The notes: generated by a model not told the origin, from the sequence alone. A stretch of DNA of 64,000 bases from CAWABB01 sp963701735 (GCA_963701735.1 CAVPBI010000015.1:6059-70058); one strand, 5' to 3'; shown: positions 36,243 through 44,982, numbered from the stretch's first letter. A program made the numbers and translations.

Positions 36243-37900
36243 ATGCGGCAGTACATGTGCTGCAGCAGGCCGGTGACCCCGTCGCGCTGGTCCTCCTGTT
36301 CCTCGGCGTGCAATGTATGACCGGCGTGGACAGCACGCGCCCTGTGATGAAGATGAGCGTGCAGACGTTGAGGGATAAGATGGAAGGCGGGTGGGTCGGT
36401 CAGATGATCGGCGTGACCTACGGCACCCCCTGGGAGTTCAGGTACAACAGTGCGATGATGCCAGACAGCGTGCGAACTTCCTGGTCCGCGGATATGCCGG
36501 GCAAGACATACGCGGAAACACCGGGCGCATACGATGACCTCTATGTGGATCTGACGTTCCTTGAAGTGTATGCACGGAACAGTCAATCGTCCTCGTTGGA
36601 ATATGCCGAGGCATTCGGCAAAACTCGCTACTGGCTCTGGTTCGCAAATCAGATGGCTCGGAGCAACATCCGCAACGGCGTCATGCCGCCGAAATCCGGC
36701 CACTGGATCTGGAATCCGGAATGCACGTCCATCGATTTTCTGATCACGTCAGACTTCATCGGGCTGGTCAATCCGGGGCTTCGGGCTGAGGCGCTTGCAC
36801 TGGCAGATACGATCGGGCACATCACGGCGTACGGCGACGGCTACTACGGTGGCGTGTTCATTTCCCAGTTGTACGCGTCAGCGTTCCTCACGAACGATGT
36901 CGCTGCGGTCATCGACTCTGCCCTGGCGGCGATCCCCAGGCAGAGTCTCTTCTACAGCATGATCAACGACGTCATCGAGTTCCACCGGCGGAATCCTCTT
37001 GACTGGAAAGCGAACTGGCAGTACATCCGCGACCGCTACGCCGATGAGAATGGGAGTCCGTTCGGCATCTTCGATCCCTGGAACATCGAGGCATCGATGA
37101 ACGCTGCGCACGTTGTCACCGGCCTGCTGTACGGAGGCGGCGACATCGGGAAGACGATGGAGATCGCGGTGCGATGTGGGGATGACGCCGACTGCAATCC
37201 CGGGACCTGCGCCGGCATCCTCGGTACTATGAAGGGCCTCACGGGAATACCGGAGGAGTACAAACGGAGTCTCCCCGATGTGTACGACCGACACTTCATG
37301 GGATCGGAGTTTTCGCTGCAGGATGCAGTGGAGATCTGCATGACTGCGGCGCTCCAGAACATCGAAGAAGCGGGGGGCGATGTCGGTGACGACGGCATCG
37401 TCATCATCGGGACCGACGTACCCGTGGCCGCCCTGGAAGTGGCGCGGCCTGATCACCATCCCGTACAACGGGTGGATTTGACCAGGAAGGTAAGTCCTGG
37501 AGATCCGCTGGCCCTGAAGTGCCTCTCAACTGGAGAGAGAGGGGCCGACGCCGGTCTGAACAGTGACAGCCTTGTGATCGCCCCGGACCTGTTCGACGCT
37601 CCGCACGAGTTCTCGTTTGAGGGGAACGGATTCTGCACATTCGGGAAGGTCGTCAGCGATTCCGCCGGGGAGTGGAACTTTGTTGATGATACCACGTCGG
37701 CCGTGGTGTTTGTCGATGGAGTCTTCTCCGAACGGGTTGTCTTTCCTCTTGGCTTTGAAAACCGGCGGTTTCTGGCCTTTTTCGACTACACGCTGACCCA
37801 GGGTGTCCACACCGTAAGGCTCGTAGCCGAGGGGGAGAGGCCGCCGGGCTATCGCTTCGAGCTGTACCACACCATCCTGTACTCCAACAAGCGGCCGTGA
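36243..37900 (+). CDS. ADP-ribosylglycohydrolase (DraG/ARH) family protein, signal peptide out of frame
   Basis: An ADP-ribosylglycohydrolase domain of about 350 residues: MEGGWVGQMIGVTYG, AYDDLYVDLTFLEVY (metal ligands), CGDDADCNPGTCAGILGTMK (second metal site), then a C-terminal beta-rich domain (residues about 400-547) ending FELYHTILYSNKRP. The main frame opens at GTG 36257 (LQQAGDPVALVLLFLGVQC, a signal-like stretch). A perfect SD (GGAGGAG, 36231-36237) points to ATG 36243, which is two bases out of frame and stops after 25 codons. One missing base would join them. It would cleave ADP-ribosyl bonds outside the cytoplasm, if exported; the substrate is unknown. Confidence 0.82.
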
Positions 37901-37971
37901 CCCGACCGTAACCGCAAGACCGGCCTGCGTTGGACGAGAGGTCCGTAGCAGTGGGCTCTCCGGCGCCCGTC

Positions 37972-38988
37972 TCAAATGTCGCGCACATCCAGGTAGATGC
38001 GCGAGCCCGGCGCAGGGACATTCGTTCCTCCTGCCACGAAGACGTAGGGAAGAGTCAGGTATCGGTACCCCGCCTCCCGGAACGCCTTGATCGTCGGATC
38101 TCCCTCCTGCATGAGGACGTAGACGAAGTCCTTCCCGCTCTCGAGCGCACGGGCGTTGACCTCCGTCAACATCTCACGCATGTCACGCACTCCACGCGCG
38201 AACAGATCGTGGAGAAACCAGCTCCGCACCATTTCGCCCTGCCGGGGGATGCGGGGGAGGAGCCGAGCGTTCGCCAACGGACGAGCCACGAGGCCAAGGA
38301 GCTGCAGATGACGGGGGAGACGGACAACCTCCTCGGCAAGAAGCGATTCGTTCGTCCAGATCGAGCAGCCGGCCGATCCTCCTTCGAGTCGGACAGAAGC
38401 GACATGACCGGCCAAGAGATCCGCATGGAAGGGAGGGAGCATGTCGAGAGGTCCGGCGTGCTGCAGGAACTCCCGATGAATCTCCTCAGGACCCGGGTCC
38501 ACGCACGCCGGGCGGTGTCGACGGCTTCTCATGACCGGCATGAGAACGTAGACCAGAGGGATGGTGCACGCCGCCCCGAACGCCCGCTGGGTGAAGCGGA
38601 CAGCCAGCCGGTTCTGTCCGGCCACAAGCGAGTAGCGGCAATCCCCACCCCCGAGGAATTCAATCACCGCATTGCCGAGACGCTGGGCCGTGCCGCCCCG
38701 CCGGAACGCAGGATCGACACGAAGATCGTATCCATAGACCGCCCGCCTCACCTCCCCGTTCAGCGCGACATTCTTCAGCGCTCCCGCGGCCGTCCCGACC
38801 AAGCGCCCGTCTGATTTTGCGCACAGTATCACAGAGTGCTCGTACACAGAAGACCGCGCGTGGAATGTGGGCCTGCGGAATTTCACTGCGATGGCCTCGC
38901 CCTGTTCCATCGCTGCCTCCAGCGCAATCGCGTCCGGACTGTCTCCGGCGGCGTACGGGACTATGTCAATGCGATCCATCGTGCTCAT
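37972..38988 (-). CDS. GNAT-family acetyltransferase, last gene of the BtaA-like operon
   Basis: A 338-residue protein with a GNAT domain in the N-terminal half: VILCAKSDGRLVGTAAG and the acetyl-CoA loop LRVDPAFRRGGTAQRLGNAV near residues 90-110. The C-terminal half (about 230-330) looks like a second, weaker GNAT-like unit (SGKDFVYVLMQEGDPTIKAF). The donor may be acetyl-CoA or another acyl-CoA; the acceptor is unknown. It overlaps the preceding BtaA-like gene by four bases, implying a linked function, perhaps acylation of an aminocarboxypropyl head group or of its carrier (inference). The gene ends convergently with the ADP-ribosylglycohydrolase gene. Confidence 0.78.
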   Translation of the reverse strand: MSTMDRIDIVPYAAGDSPDAIALEAAMEQGEAIAVKFRRPTFHARSSVYEHSVILCAKSDGRLVGTAAGALKNVALNGEVRRAVYGYDLRVDPAFRRGGTAQRLGNAVIEFLGGGDCRYSLVAGQNRLAVRFTQRAFGAACTIPLVYVLMPVMRSRRHRPACVDPGPEEIHREFLQHAGPLDMLPPFHADLLAGHVASVRLEGGSAGCSIWTNESLLAEEVVRLPRHLQLLGLVARPLANARLLPRIPRQGEMVRSWFLHDLFARGVRDMREMLTEVNARALESGKDFVYVLMQEGDPTIKAFREAGYRYLTLPYVFVAGGTNVPAPGSRIYLDVRDI

Positions 38989-40064
38989 CTCACAGTTGCC
39001 ACGACAAAGCTGTAGAATGTGGAATCATCCTCCCGCTCGAGGCGCTCTTCAAGCGTGCGGTCGCGAGTCGTGAGTGCGGCGGCGTTCCCGGGAAGTTCCC
39101 GGTGCACCAGGAATTGCCGTTCGCAGATCCGGGCGCCCGGAGCGGCAGCGCGGCAGACGGCTGTCCAGATCCCGGCATACTCTTCCTCGTTGGTATAGGA
39201 AGCGACGTCGGACAGGGAGAATGCGCTGATCGATCCCGGAGGCAGCGCAAGAAGAAAAGCGTCCAGCGGTGCAGTGGCTGCCGAGATCCGATCGCATGAC
39301 CCCCGAAGCGTGTCGAAGTTCTCGGGCCGCAGATGGAGGGGCAGTGCGCGTGCGTCGAACCTTCCGCGAAGCAGGAGCGAAAGAAACGGGCTCTCCGAGA
39401 GCTTCCGGGTCCGGAACGCCGCATCGAACCGCTCAAGCAGATAGCTGTCCCGCGGGAACGTGCGAGGGACGTGCTGGAAGAAGCCGGGGTCCCGGAAGGC
39501 GTACCGGCACAAGACTGCGCTTGCCGAGGCTTTCACGAACGAGCGCCAGATGGCGTCGTTCCATTCCGACTCATAGATCGCGGCCTGCGCGCTCACATCG
39601 CCGGCGCTGAACATCCGGTCGATCCTCTTGCCGCCCATGATCGAGAGAAGCGCCGTGGCCTTGTGAAAGTACTTCTCCCAACGCCCCTCAAAGAGGACCC
39701 CTCGCTTCACGGCATCGGCGTGATCGTCCCAGTACGCGGTCGCCCCGGGTGACAGGAGATGCCGGCACAGACTGTAGCTCCTGAGCCGGTGCTCTTGTGA
39801 CGTAACGCCCAGAAAACCGATCCACTCCTCGTAGTTCAGCTCGCGCAGGCCCGCAAGCTTCAGCTCGAGCAGATACGTCTGACAGGGATTCATGTCCACG
39901 GAATGGATGCGGCCGGGATGTCCGAGGAGCAGATCCAGAGTTCTGGAGCCGCTCCCGGTAATGGTAGCGACAGTGTCAGACGGGGTCAGGCGGAGCCCGA
40001 GCAGCTCTGATCGGCCGTCCTCGTTCGAAGAGGAGTAGTTCAGCGTGTTGAAGAAGTGGGTCAC
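38985..40064 (-). CDS. BtaA-like (DUF3419) 3-amino-3-carboxypropyl transferase
   Basis: A 359-residue DUF3419 protein. The SAM-binding part has VATITGSGSRTLDLLLGHPG and SVDMNPCQTYLLELKLAGLR, then LNYEEWIGFLG, and a FEGRWEKYF motif, all as in BtaA. Known BtaA enzymes move the 3-amino-3-carboxypropyl group of SAM onto diacylglycerol, the first step to the betaine lipid DGTS, usually made under phosphate limitation. A BtaB methyltransferase is absent here, so the product could stay unmethylated, be acylated by the adjacent GNAT, or the acceptor may differ from diacylglycerol. It starts three bases after the ABC ATPase stop and overlaps the GNAT gene. Confidence 0.85.
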   Translation of the reverse strand: MTHFFNTLNYSSSNEDGRSELLGLRLTPSDTVATITGSGSRTLDLLLGHPGRIHSVDMNPCQTYLLELKLAGLRELNYEEWIGFLGVTSQEHRLRSYSLCRHLLSPGATAYWDDHADAVKRGVLFEGRWEKYFHKATALLSIMGGKRIDRMFSAGDVSAQAAIYESEWNDAIWRSFVKASASAVLCRYAFRDPGFFQHVPRTFPRDSYLLERFDAAFRTRKLSESPFLSLLLRGRFDARALPLHLRPENFDTLRGSCDRISAATAPLDAFLLALPPGSISAFSLSDVASYTNEEEYAGIWTAVCRAAAPGARICERQFLVHRELPGNAAALTTRDRTLEERLEREDDSTFYSFVVATVR

Positions 40065-40067
40065 GGC

Positions 40068-40772
40068 CTACTCGCGGAGTCTTCCATCTTCCATGGTCAG
40101 GACCCGGTCTGCAAGATCCCGGATCCGGGGGTCGTGGCTTACGATCACCAGGGCGCTGCCGGCCGCGCGCGCGCGGTCGCTCAGCACTTCCATCACGGTG
40201 CGGCCGCTCTGCGAGTCCAGGTTGCCCGTTGGTTCGTCGGCAAGGATCAGTCGCGGTTCGTTGGCCAGGGCACGGGCTATTGCGACCCGCTGCTTCTCCC
40301 CTCCGCTTAACCGGGCCGGCGGGAAATCCGCCCGGTGCAGGATCCCGAGATCCGCGAGTCGGGCGGCGGCACGTGCGCCAGCCTCACGGGCAGGAACGCC
40401 GGAAAGCACCATGGCCAGCCGGACATTCTCAATGACGGAGAGACAGTCGAGAAGCCGGTACGACTGGAACACGAAGCCGATCTTCGCCCTTCGAAGTGCC
40501 GCCATTTCGGAGGCCGGTGTCGTAGAAAGATCTCTGTCGAACACTATGAGGCGTCCTGATGTGGGCCTGAGCAGGCAGCCAAGCATCGAAAGCAGCGTCG
40601 TCTTCCCGCTGCCGCTGGGTCCGAGAACAAGGAGGATCTCTCCGGCCCGGACGACCAGATTGACATCGTTGACCGCTGTCGTCACCGTGTCAGTGACGCC
40701 GTTGTAGACTCGCGTGAGCCGTTCTGCGGTGATCAATGATCCCGCTTCACGAATCGACGGATTGCGCGTCAT
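40068..40772 (-). CDS. ABC transporter ATPase, MacB/LolD type
   Basis: A 234-residue ATPase with Walker A GPSGSGKTT at 51-59, the Q-loop, signature LSGGEKQRVAIARALA near 152, Walker B LILADEPTGNLDSQSG, and H-loop VIVSHDPRI. The LDSQSG region is typical of the MacB/LolD/FtsE/DevA group that works with FtsX-like permeases in mechanotransmission rather than classical transport. The ATG at 40772 overlaps the stop of the permease gene by four bases. It is the obvious energy partner of the upstream permease. Confidence 0.93.
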   Translation of the reverse strand: MTRNPSIREAGSLITAERLTRVYNGVTDTVTTAVNDVNLVVRAGEILLVLGPSGSGKTTLLSMLGCLLRPTSGRLIVFDRDLSTTPASEMAALRRAKIGFVFQSYRLLDCLSVIENVRLAMVLSGVPAREAGARAAARLADLGILHRADFPPARLSGGEKQRVAIARALANEPRLILADEPTGNLDSQSGRTVMEVLSDRARAAGSALVIVSHDPRIRDLADRVLTMEDGRLRE

Positions 40773-41899
40773 GACCGGAACACCTCCTCCGGGTCGATCC
40801 CCGCGAGCTTGCGAAGCGGCATAAGGGCGCCTGCTCCCGCGATCGCAACGGCCGCCAGAGCGACGAGGGCCAGAACGTGCGGCGTGAGACTGACGGTGAG
40901 TTCGGGCACGACGTACGGGAGGACTGGCGCGAGCGCACTCGCACCGGCGATGCCTGCAGCTGCCCCGCACGCGGAGATGACGAACGCCTGCCACAGGACG
41001 ATGGAATACAGATCGGAGGTTCTGCCCCCGATCGCCTTTACGAGTGCGAAGTCGTGCCTGCGGCCGACAACAGAATTATAGAGGAGGAGGGTGACGATCG
41101 TCCCGCCGACGGCCATGCTGAGCATCGCGACCGTCCAGAGGATCGGAAGAACTCCCGTCTCCATTTCGCGCAGCGTGTTGGCGATGAATTCGCTTTTCGT
41201 ATGCACCGCCGTACCCGGGAGCGCGGTGCTGATGTCCCGGATGGCGGTGTTGGCGTTGGCGCCGGGGTTCAGCTTGACGAGGAGAAAGCTTGCCGCGCCC
41301 GGGAACCCGAACAGCGTCTGAGCGTCGCTTAGCGTGCAGAACGTGAACTGCGCAAGGATCGCGTTTGTCGCGGTGGAGAACCCGGCGATCCGAAACCTCC
41401 GGTCCTGAATGAGGAGTTCGTCGCCGACGTCAAGGCGGTGTTTCCGTGCGAACGACTGGTCGACGATCAGCGTGCCGTTCGAGAGCTGCGTGGTTCCGGA
41501 GCCGAGGAGAGGGGGTTGAGAGACGCCCGACGCGGGATCGATCCCGAACAGGAAGAGCGTCATGGTCTCTCGCTCCGTGCGCGCGCTCGTCAGAATCCTG
41601 AGGATAGGTGTGACCTCCTGCGCGCCATCGATGCCTGAAATCTCATCCGCGAGGGAGGCCAGCATAAATGAGTTGCTGCGGAGGATGTTGTTGCTGTTCC
41701 CCCGGCTCACCCAGAGGTCGGCTGAGCTCGAGGCGATGTAGCCTGTCGAACCCTTCCTTGCCCCCTGATACACGCCGAGCAGGAGCGCGATCAGGACGAC
41801 CGACACCGCAACTCCCGTCGTGGTGATCAGGAAGTGCGGCCCCTGGCCCAGCATCATCCTCACTGCCATTCGCCCAAGTGCCCACCGTTGGCTGCTCAT
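40769..41899 (-). CDS. FtsX/MacB/DevC-type ABC permease, first gene of the operon
   Basis: A 376-residue permease with four transmembrane segments (near residues 24-44, 255-280, 310-335 and 345-365) and a large periplasmic domain between the first two, the MacB/DevC topology. The C-terminus ends in LRKLAGIDPEEVFR, the coupling-helix motif common to the family. I use the ATG at 41899: the predicted -10 (AGGTAT on the minus strand, 41950-41945) leaves almost no leader for the in-frame ATG at 41929, which is the alternative. It would extrude or extract a lipid, lipoprotein or peptide; no membrane-fusion protein or OMP is encoded nearby. Confidence 0.88.
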   Translation of the reverse strand: MSSQRWALGRMAVRMMLGQGPHFLITTTGVAVSVVLIALLLGVYQGARKGSTGYIASSSADLWVSRGNSNNILRSNSFMLASLADEISGIDGAQEVTPILRILTSARTERETMTLFLFGIDPASGVSQPPLLGSGTTQLSNGTLIVDQSFARKHRLDVGDELLIQDRRFRIAGFSTATNAILAQFTFCTLSDAQTLFGFPGAASFLLVKLNPGANANTAIRDISTALPGTAVHTKSEFIANTLREMETGVLPILWTVAMLSMAVGGTIVTLLLYNSVVGRRHDFALVKAIGGRTSDLYSIVLWQAFVISACGAAAGIAGASALAPVLPYVVPELTVSLTPHVLALVALAAVAIAGAGALMPLRKLAGIDPEEVFRS

Positions 41900-41967
41900 A
41901 GCTCGATTCTCGTAGGTCCGCTCTGCCATTGTTCCGAGGGCAAGATACCTTCCTGCCGCCGGGGGGG

Positions 41968-41983
41968 TGTCACGGAGTTGTCA
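41968..41983 (-). promoter_or_regulatory. 11-bp-period direct repeat TGACA/TGACA on the minus strand (Pho-box-like)
   Basis: TGTCA-N6-TGTCA on the plus strand, i.e. TGACA-N6-TGACA reading toward the permease operon. The proximal copy is followed after 17 bases by AGGTAT (-10-like). Mirror image of the element at 42104-42130 that faces the divergent gene. Confidence 0.65.
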
Positions 41984-42019
41984 ATCTCCTGTGTAGCCCT
42001 CCCCGAGCCCGCGCGCGCC

Positions 42020-42053
42020 CCACACGTGCGTCACCTAGGTGACGCACGTGTGG
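42020..42053. repeat. Dispersed perfect palindrome, copy 2 (34 bp)
   Basis: 34-bp perfect palindrome with half-site CCACACGTGCGTCACCT. It lies in the divergent promoter region, between the two outward-facing TGACA elements (41968-41983 and 42104-42130). Confidence 0.93.
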
Positions 42054-42103
42054 CGGGTGTGACGGTGCGGGGCGTGGGGGGGAAGGCGCCTGTTGGTTCC
42101 CGC

Positions 42104-42130
42104 TGACGGTTTCATGACAGAAGCCTGACA
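42104..42130 (+). promoter_or_regulatory. 11-bp-period direct repeat TGACG/TGACA/TGACA (Pho-box-like)
   Basis: TGACG at 42104, TGACA at 42115 and TGACA at 42126. After 17 bases comes TGGTAT (42148-42153), a -10-like hexamer. The lipoprotein gene at 42203 starts 72 bases downstream. Confidence 0.66.
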
Positions 42131-42202
42131 TCCATCCCGAGGGGGTTTGGTATGCTTCTGATGCAATCACACATCCCTCACCAGCCAAGGAAGGAACGCC
42201 CC

Positions 42203-43351
42203 ATGCAACGCATCTCAGTTGTTGCTCTTCTGATCGGATCCCTGGTTGGCATGGCCGGGTGCTCGAAGGACGAACCTGTCGGCCCCCCCGTGGACGAATC
42301 GTTGTCAATGCAGGAGAAAAGCGAGATGGGCAACGGTGCACTGAAGGTCATGACGTGGAATATCTACGTCGGCGCCAACGTGGACATAGTCCTGGGGGCG
42401 ACGGACGAACTCGATGCTGCCCAGAAAGTGGCTGTCGCATACGAAGAATTGAAGCAAACGAACTTCCCGGAGCGCGCCAGGGCCATCGCAGCCCAGGTGG
42501 CGCGACATCGCCCCCAGCTGATAGGTCTCCAGGAGGTGTCACTTATTCAGCGCCTGAACCCTGCGTCTGGCGAACTCCTGGAAGAGATCGATTTCCTCAG
42601 AATCCTGAAGGGCGCACTCCGTCAGCGGGGGCTCAGATACAGGGTGGCGGGCTCGGTGGACAATGCCGATGTGACGGTCCCGCGGCTGATAGGGTTCGAG
42701 AACGGAGACCCGGTGATCGATTACGTGCGGCTGCTTGATACCGACGTCATTCTGGTGGCCGAGGACGTTGCCGTGTCCGGAAGCACGTCGGGCCGCTATG
42801 CCGCTGCGTTGCCGGTGCCCGATCTCGGCGCGGAGATCCCTCGCGGATACGTTTCAATTGTGGCGCAGGTCGGAGCCCGCAGGGTGCGATTCGTGACGAC
42901 CCATCTCGAATCCGCATTCGAGGAAGTCCGCCTCCCGCAGGCGCAGGAGCTGGCTGAGATTCTCGCGAAGGAAACGCTCCCGACGATCGTCCTTGGCGAC
43001 TTCAATACGCTCGATCCGGCTCCGCCGAATCCGGCCAACGACGGAACCTATCAGTTCCTCACAGGTAATGCTGGCTTCGCGGACGCCTGGGTGCTGCGGA
43101 AGGGCAATCCAAACGACGTCGGGTTCACTTCCCCCCATGCAGCTGATCTGCGCAACCCGGTTGCGGACCTGTACGAAAGGATCGACCTCGTCCTGCTCAA
43201 GAACTTTCCCCGAAATGGGGAACGGTTCTCACCGGGCTCTGTCCATGCGGAGGTAATAGGGGAAGAGGAAGCGGACCGGACCGCCTCAGGGATGTGGCCG
43301 TCGGATCACGCGGGGTTGGTGGTGAAGCTCAACGGGAAGGTTCCCCTGTGA
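42203..43351 (+). CDS. Exported endonuclease/exonuclease/phosphatase-family lipoprotein
   Basis: A 382-residue lipoprotein with lipobox GMAGC (signal MQRISVVALLIGSLVG) and an EEP (DNase I/Mg-dependent phosphodiesterase) domain: VMTWNIYVGANVDIVL, IGLQEVS, VTTHLES, VLGDFNTLD, YERIDLVLL and the catalytic histidine in WPSDHAGLV. All conserved metal and catalytic residues are present. It could hydrolyse nucleic acids, phospholipids or other phosphodiesters outside the inner membrane. The ATG at 42203 follows AAGGAA; an in-frame ATG at 42152 would precede the signal. It is divergent from the BtaA-like operon and shares its promoter element. Confidence 0.88.
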   Translation: MQRISVVALLIGSLVGMAGCSKDEPVGPPVDESLSMQEKSEMGNGALKVMTWNIYVGANVDIVLGATDELDAAQKVAVAYEELKQTNFPERARAIAAQVARHRPQLIGLQEVSLIQRLNPASGELLEEIDFLRILKGALRQRGLRYRVAGSVDNADVTVPRLIGFENGDPVIDYVRLLDTDVILVAEDVAVSGSTSGRYAAALPVPDLGAEIPRGYVSIVAQVGARRVRFVTTHLESAFEEVRLPQAQELAEILAKETLPTIVLGDFNTLDPAPPNPANDGTYQFLTGNAGFADAWVLRKGNPNDVGFTSPHAADLRNPVADLYERIDLVLLKNFPRNGERFSPGSVHAEVIGEEEADRTASGMWPSDHAGLVVKLNGKVPL

Positions 43352-43476
43352 CGTGAAGAACTGCCGCCGGCGGGCGATCGGAGCGGGGAGTTCAAGGGGA
43401 TCGCCTGCCGGTGGGCAGACGAGGGTGACGGTGGCAATGCGGACAAGGCAACTCAGGGCAGCCCACGCACGCAGCC

Positions 43477-43504
43477 CACGTGCGTCACCTAGGTGACGCA
43501 CGTG
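43477..43504. repeat. Dispersed perfect palindrome, copy 3 (28 bp)
   Basis: 28-bp perfect palindrome, half-site CACGTGCGTCACCT, between the convergent ends of the EEP lipoprotein gene and the C45-type hydrolase gene. Confidence 0.93.
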
Positions 43505-43538
43505 TGGCTCTGTGGGCCGGCGACGCGACTGCGCCGGG

Positions 43539-44735
43539 CTATTTGGCTGCCTTGAGGACGGTGAGGACCTTCTCGGCACTGGCCCTCTGGAACTCCGCAA
43601 GCTCCCGGGAGGTGGGCGACTTGCGAACCAGATCATCTGTGGCGGTCAGGATTTCTCGCTCTGTCCTGAGAAGGCCGGGCAGCCAGCCGGTGCCTGCGGC
43701 GTTGTCGAGCCTCGTGATGTCCGCATACTCGCTCCTGTCATTCCCCTCAAGCGGGTGAAGGATCTTCCGTAGCCGCAACGCCTCGGTTGCGATCGGTGCA
43801 TCCTTCCCCTCGCGCACCTGCGGTGGCGTCTGGCCCGCGGCCACCCAGAAGGGGAGAGCGATCGAGCAGACAGGCTCGCCCAGGATCACCCAGAGCGTCG
43901 CGGACTTCGGGTCCTGTCCGGGTTTCACTCCCTGGATGAGGATCGTGCACGCGGTGCTGGACCGGTTGATCGTGTGGTTGGCATGAATCCAGAATGGCCT
44001 GTCCGCAGGCAATGACTTCCAGGTCTCTGGCTCAGGGTTCTGCAACAGAGCGTGCCCCATATCCCGCGCGGCCGCCTGCAGTATGAAGTCGCGCGAGAAT
44101 CCACCGGGGGAGATCTTCCCGAACAGCCGCTGCTCCCTGTCAAACCTCAGATATCCCGCCCCCTGATTCATCTTTCCCGACCGGGAGAAGTTCGTGTTCA
44201 GCATGCATCCGCCCGCGGCGGTGTCGGCCGGCAGGCGGACGTACCCCTTGTTGTGCGTCTCGAATACGGCGGCCCCGCCGCGCGCATCGATCACGCAGTA
44301 GTTCGTCCAGGACCCAAGCCCGGGTCCGATATTGGCCTTGATGTACCGCTCGAAATCGTCCACCGTCGCGCATGTCCGAAGCGCGTCGCCCATGACGTGC
44401 CCCTCCAGGTCCACGAGGCCGCCCGACTTCGGCAGGTTGTACGCCACCGAATTGATGATCGCAAAGCCGGCATCATTCAGCCCGCCCCACGCGATCCGCC
44501 CTGATGTGTCTCCCGCGTTCACGACCGCCAGGTACTTGTGGGGAACCTCATCCACGAACAGGATCTTGTTGGAAAGGTCATCGGTGTCGCGGTTCTTCCA
44601 GAGGAGTGGACGGCCGTCGATGGTCCCCGCACCGGTGATGATGGCGGTGGTGCATTCGTCCTGGGCCCGGGAGGAACTGAGTGCCAGGGCGATGATGACT
44701 GCAAGATTTGACAGCAAGAAACACAAGCGCTTCAC
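43539..44735 (-). CDS. Exported C45/choloylglycine-hydrolase-like Ntn hydrolase
   Basis: A 398-residue exported protein. The signal peptide (VKRLCFLLSNLAVIIALALS, cleavage before the mature Cys region SSRAQDECTT) is followed by ECTTAIITGAGTIDGRPLLW and KNRDTDD; the N-terminal cysteine and the R-D motif are those of the penicillin acylase/choloylglycine hydrolase/C45 peptidase superfamily of N-terminal-nucleophile amidases. Further family blocks are WGGLNDAGFAIINSVAYN and TNFSR. The substrate (an amide such as an acyl-amino acid or peptidoglycan-related compound) is unknown. The GTG at 44735 is chosen because GGAG lies seven bases upstream; in-frame ATGs upstream would add non-signal sequence. 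Confidence 0.82.
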   Translation of the reverse strand: MKRLCFLLSNLAVIIALALSSSRAQDECTTAIITGAGTIDGRPLLWKNRDTDDLSNKILFVDEVPHKYLAVVNAGDTSGRIAWGGLNDAGFAIINSVAYNLPKSGGLVDLEGHVMGDALRTCATVDDFERYIKANIGPGLGSWTNYCVIDARGGAAVFETHNKGYVRLPADTAAGGCMLNTNFSRSGKMNQGAGYLRFDREQRLFGKISPGGFSRDFILQAAARDMGHALLQNPEPETWKSLPADRPFWIHANHTINRSSTACTILIQGVKPGQDPKSATLWVILGEPVCSIALPFWVAAGQTPPQVREGKDAPIATEALRLRKILHPLEGNDRSEYADITRLDNAAGTGWLPGLLRTEREILTATDDLVRKSPTSRELAEFQRASAEKVLTVLKAAK

Positions 44736-44982
44736 AGGGGTCTCCGGGGGCGTTTCTGGGAGGCTGCATCGTCTGGAATGAGAATGCATCAGTAGTATAC
44801 TTGGAAATCTCGCCGGATTCAACGCGGGGCCCAGGAGAGCAGCGGAAGCCCAACCTTTGCGGGGCGGGAGAGGGCTGCCGCCCATCCGCTGGAATTAGAC
44901 CCGGAAAGTCCTTAGGTTGGCAACCACTACCAGTTGTACCCCCCACTTCAACAATAGCGATATTCATTGGAGAGCCTGTTCC

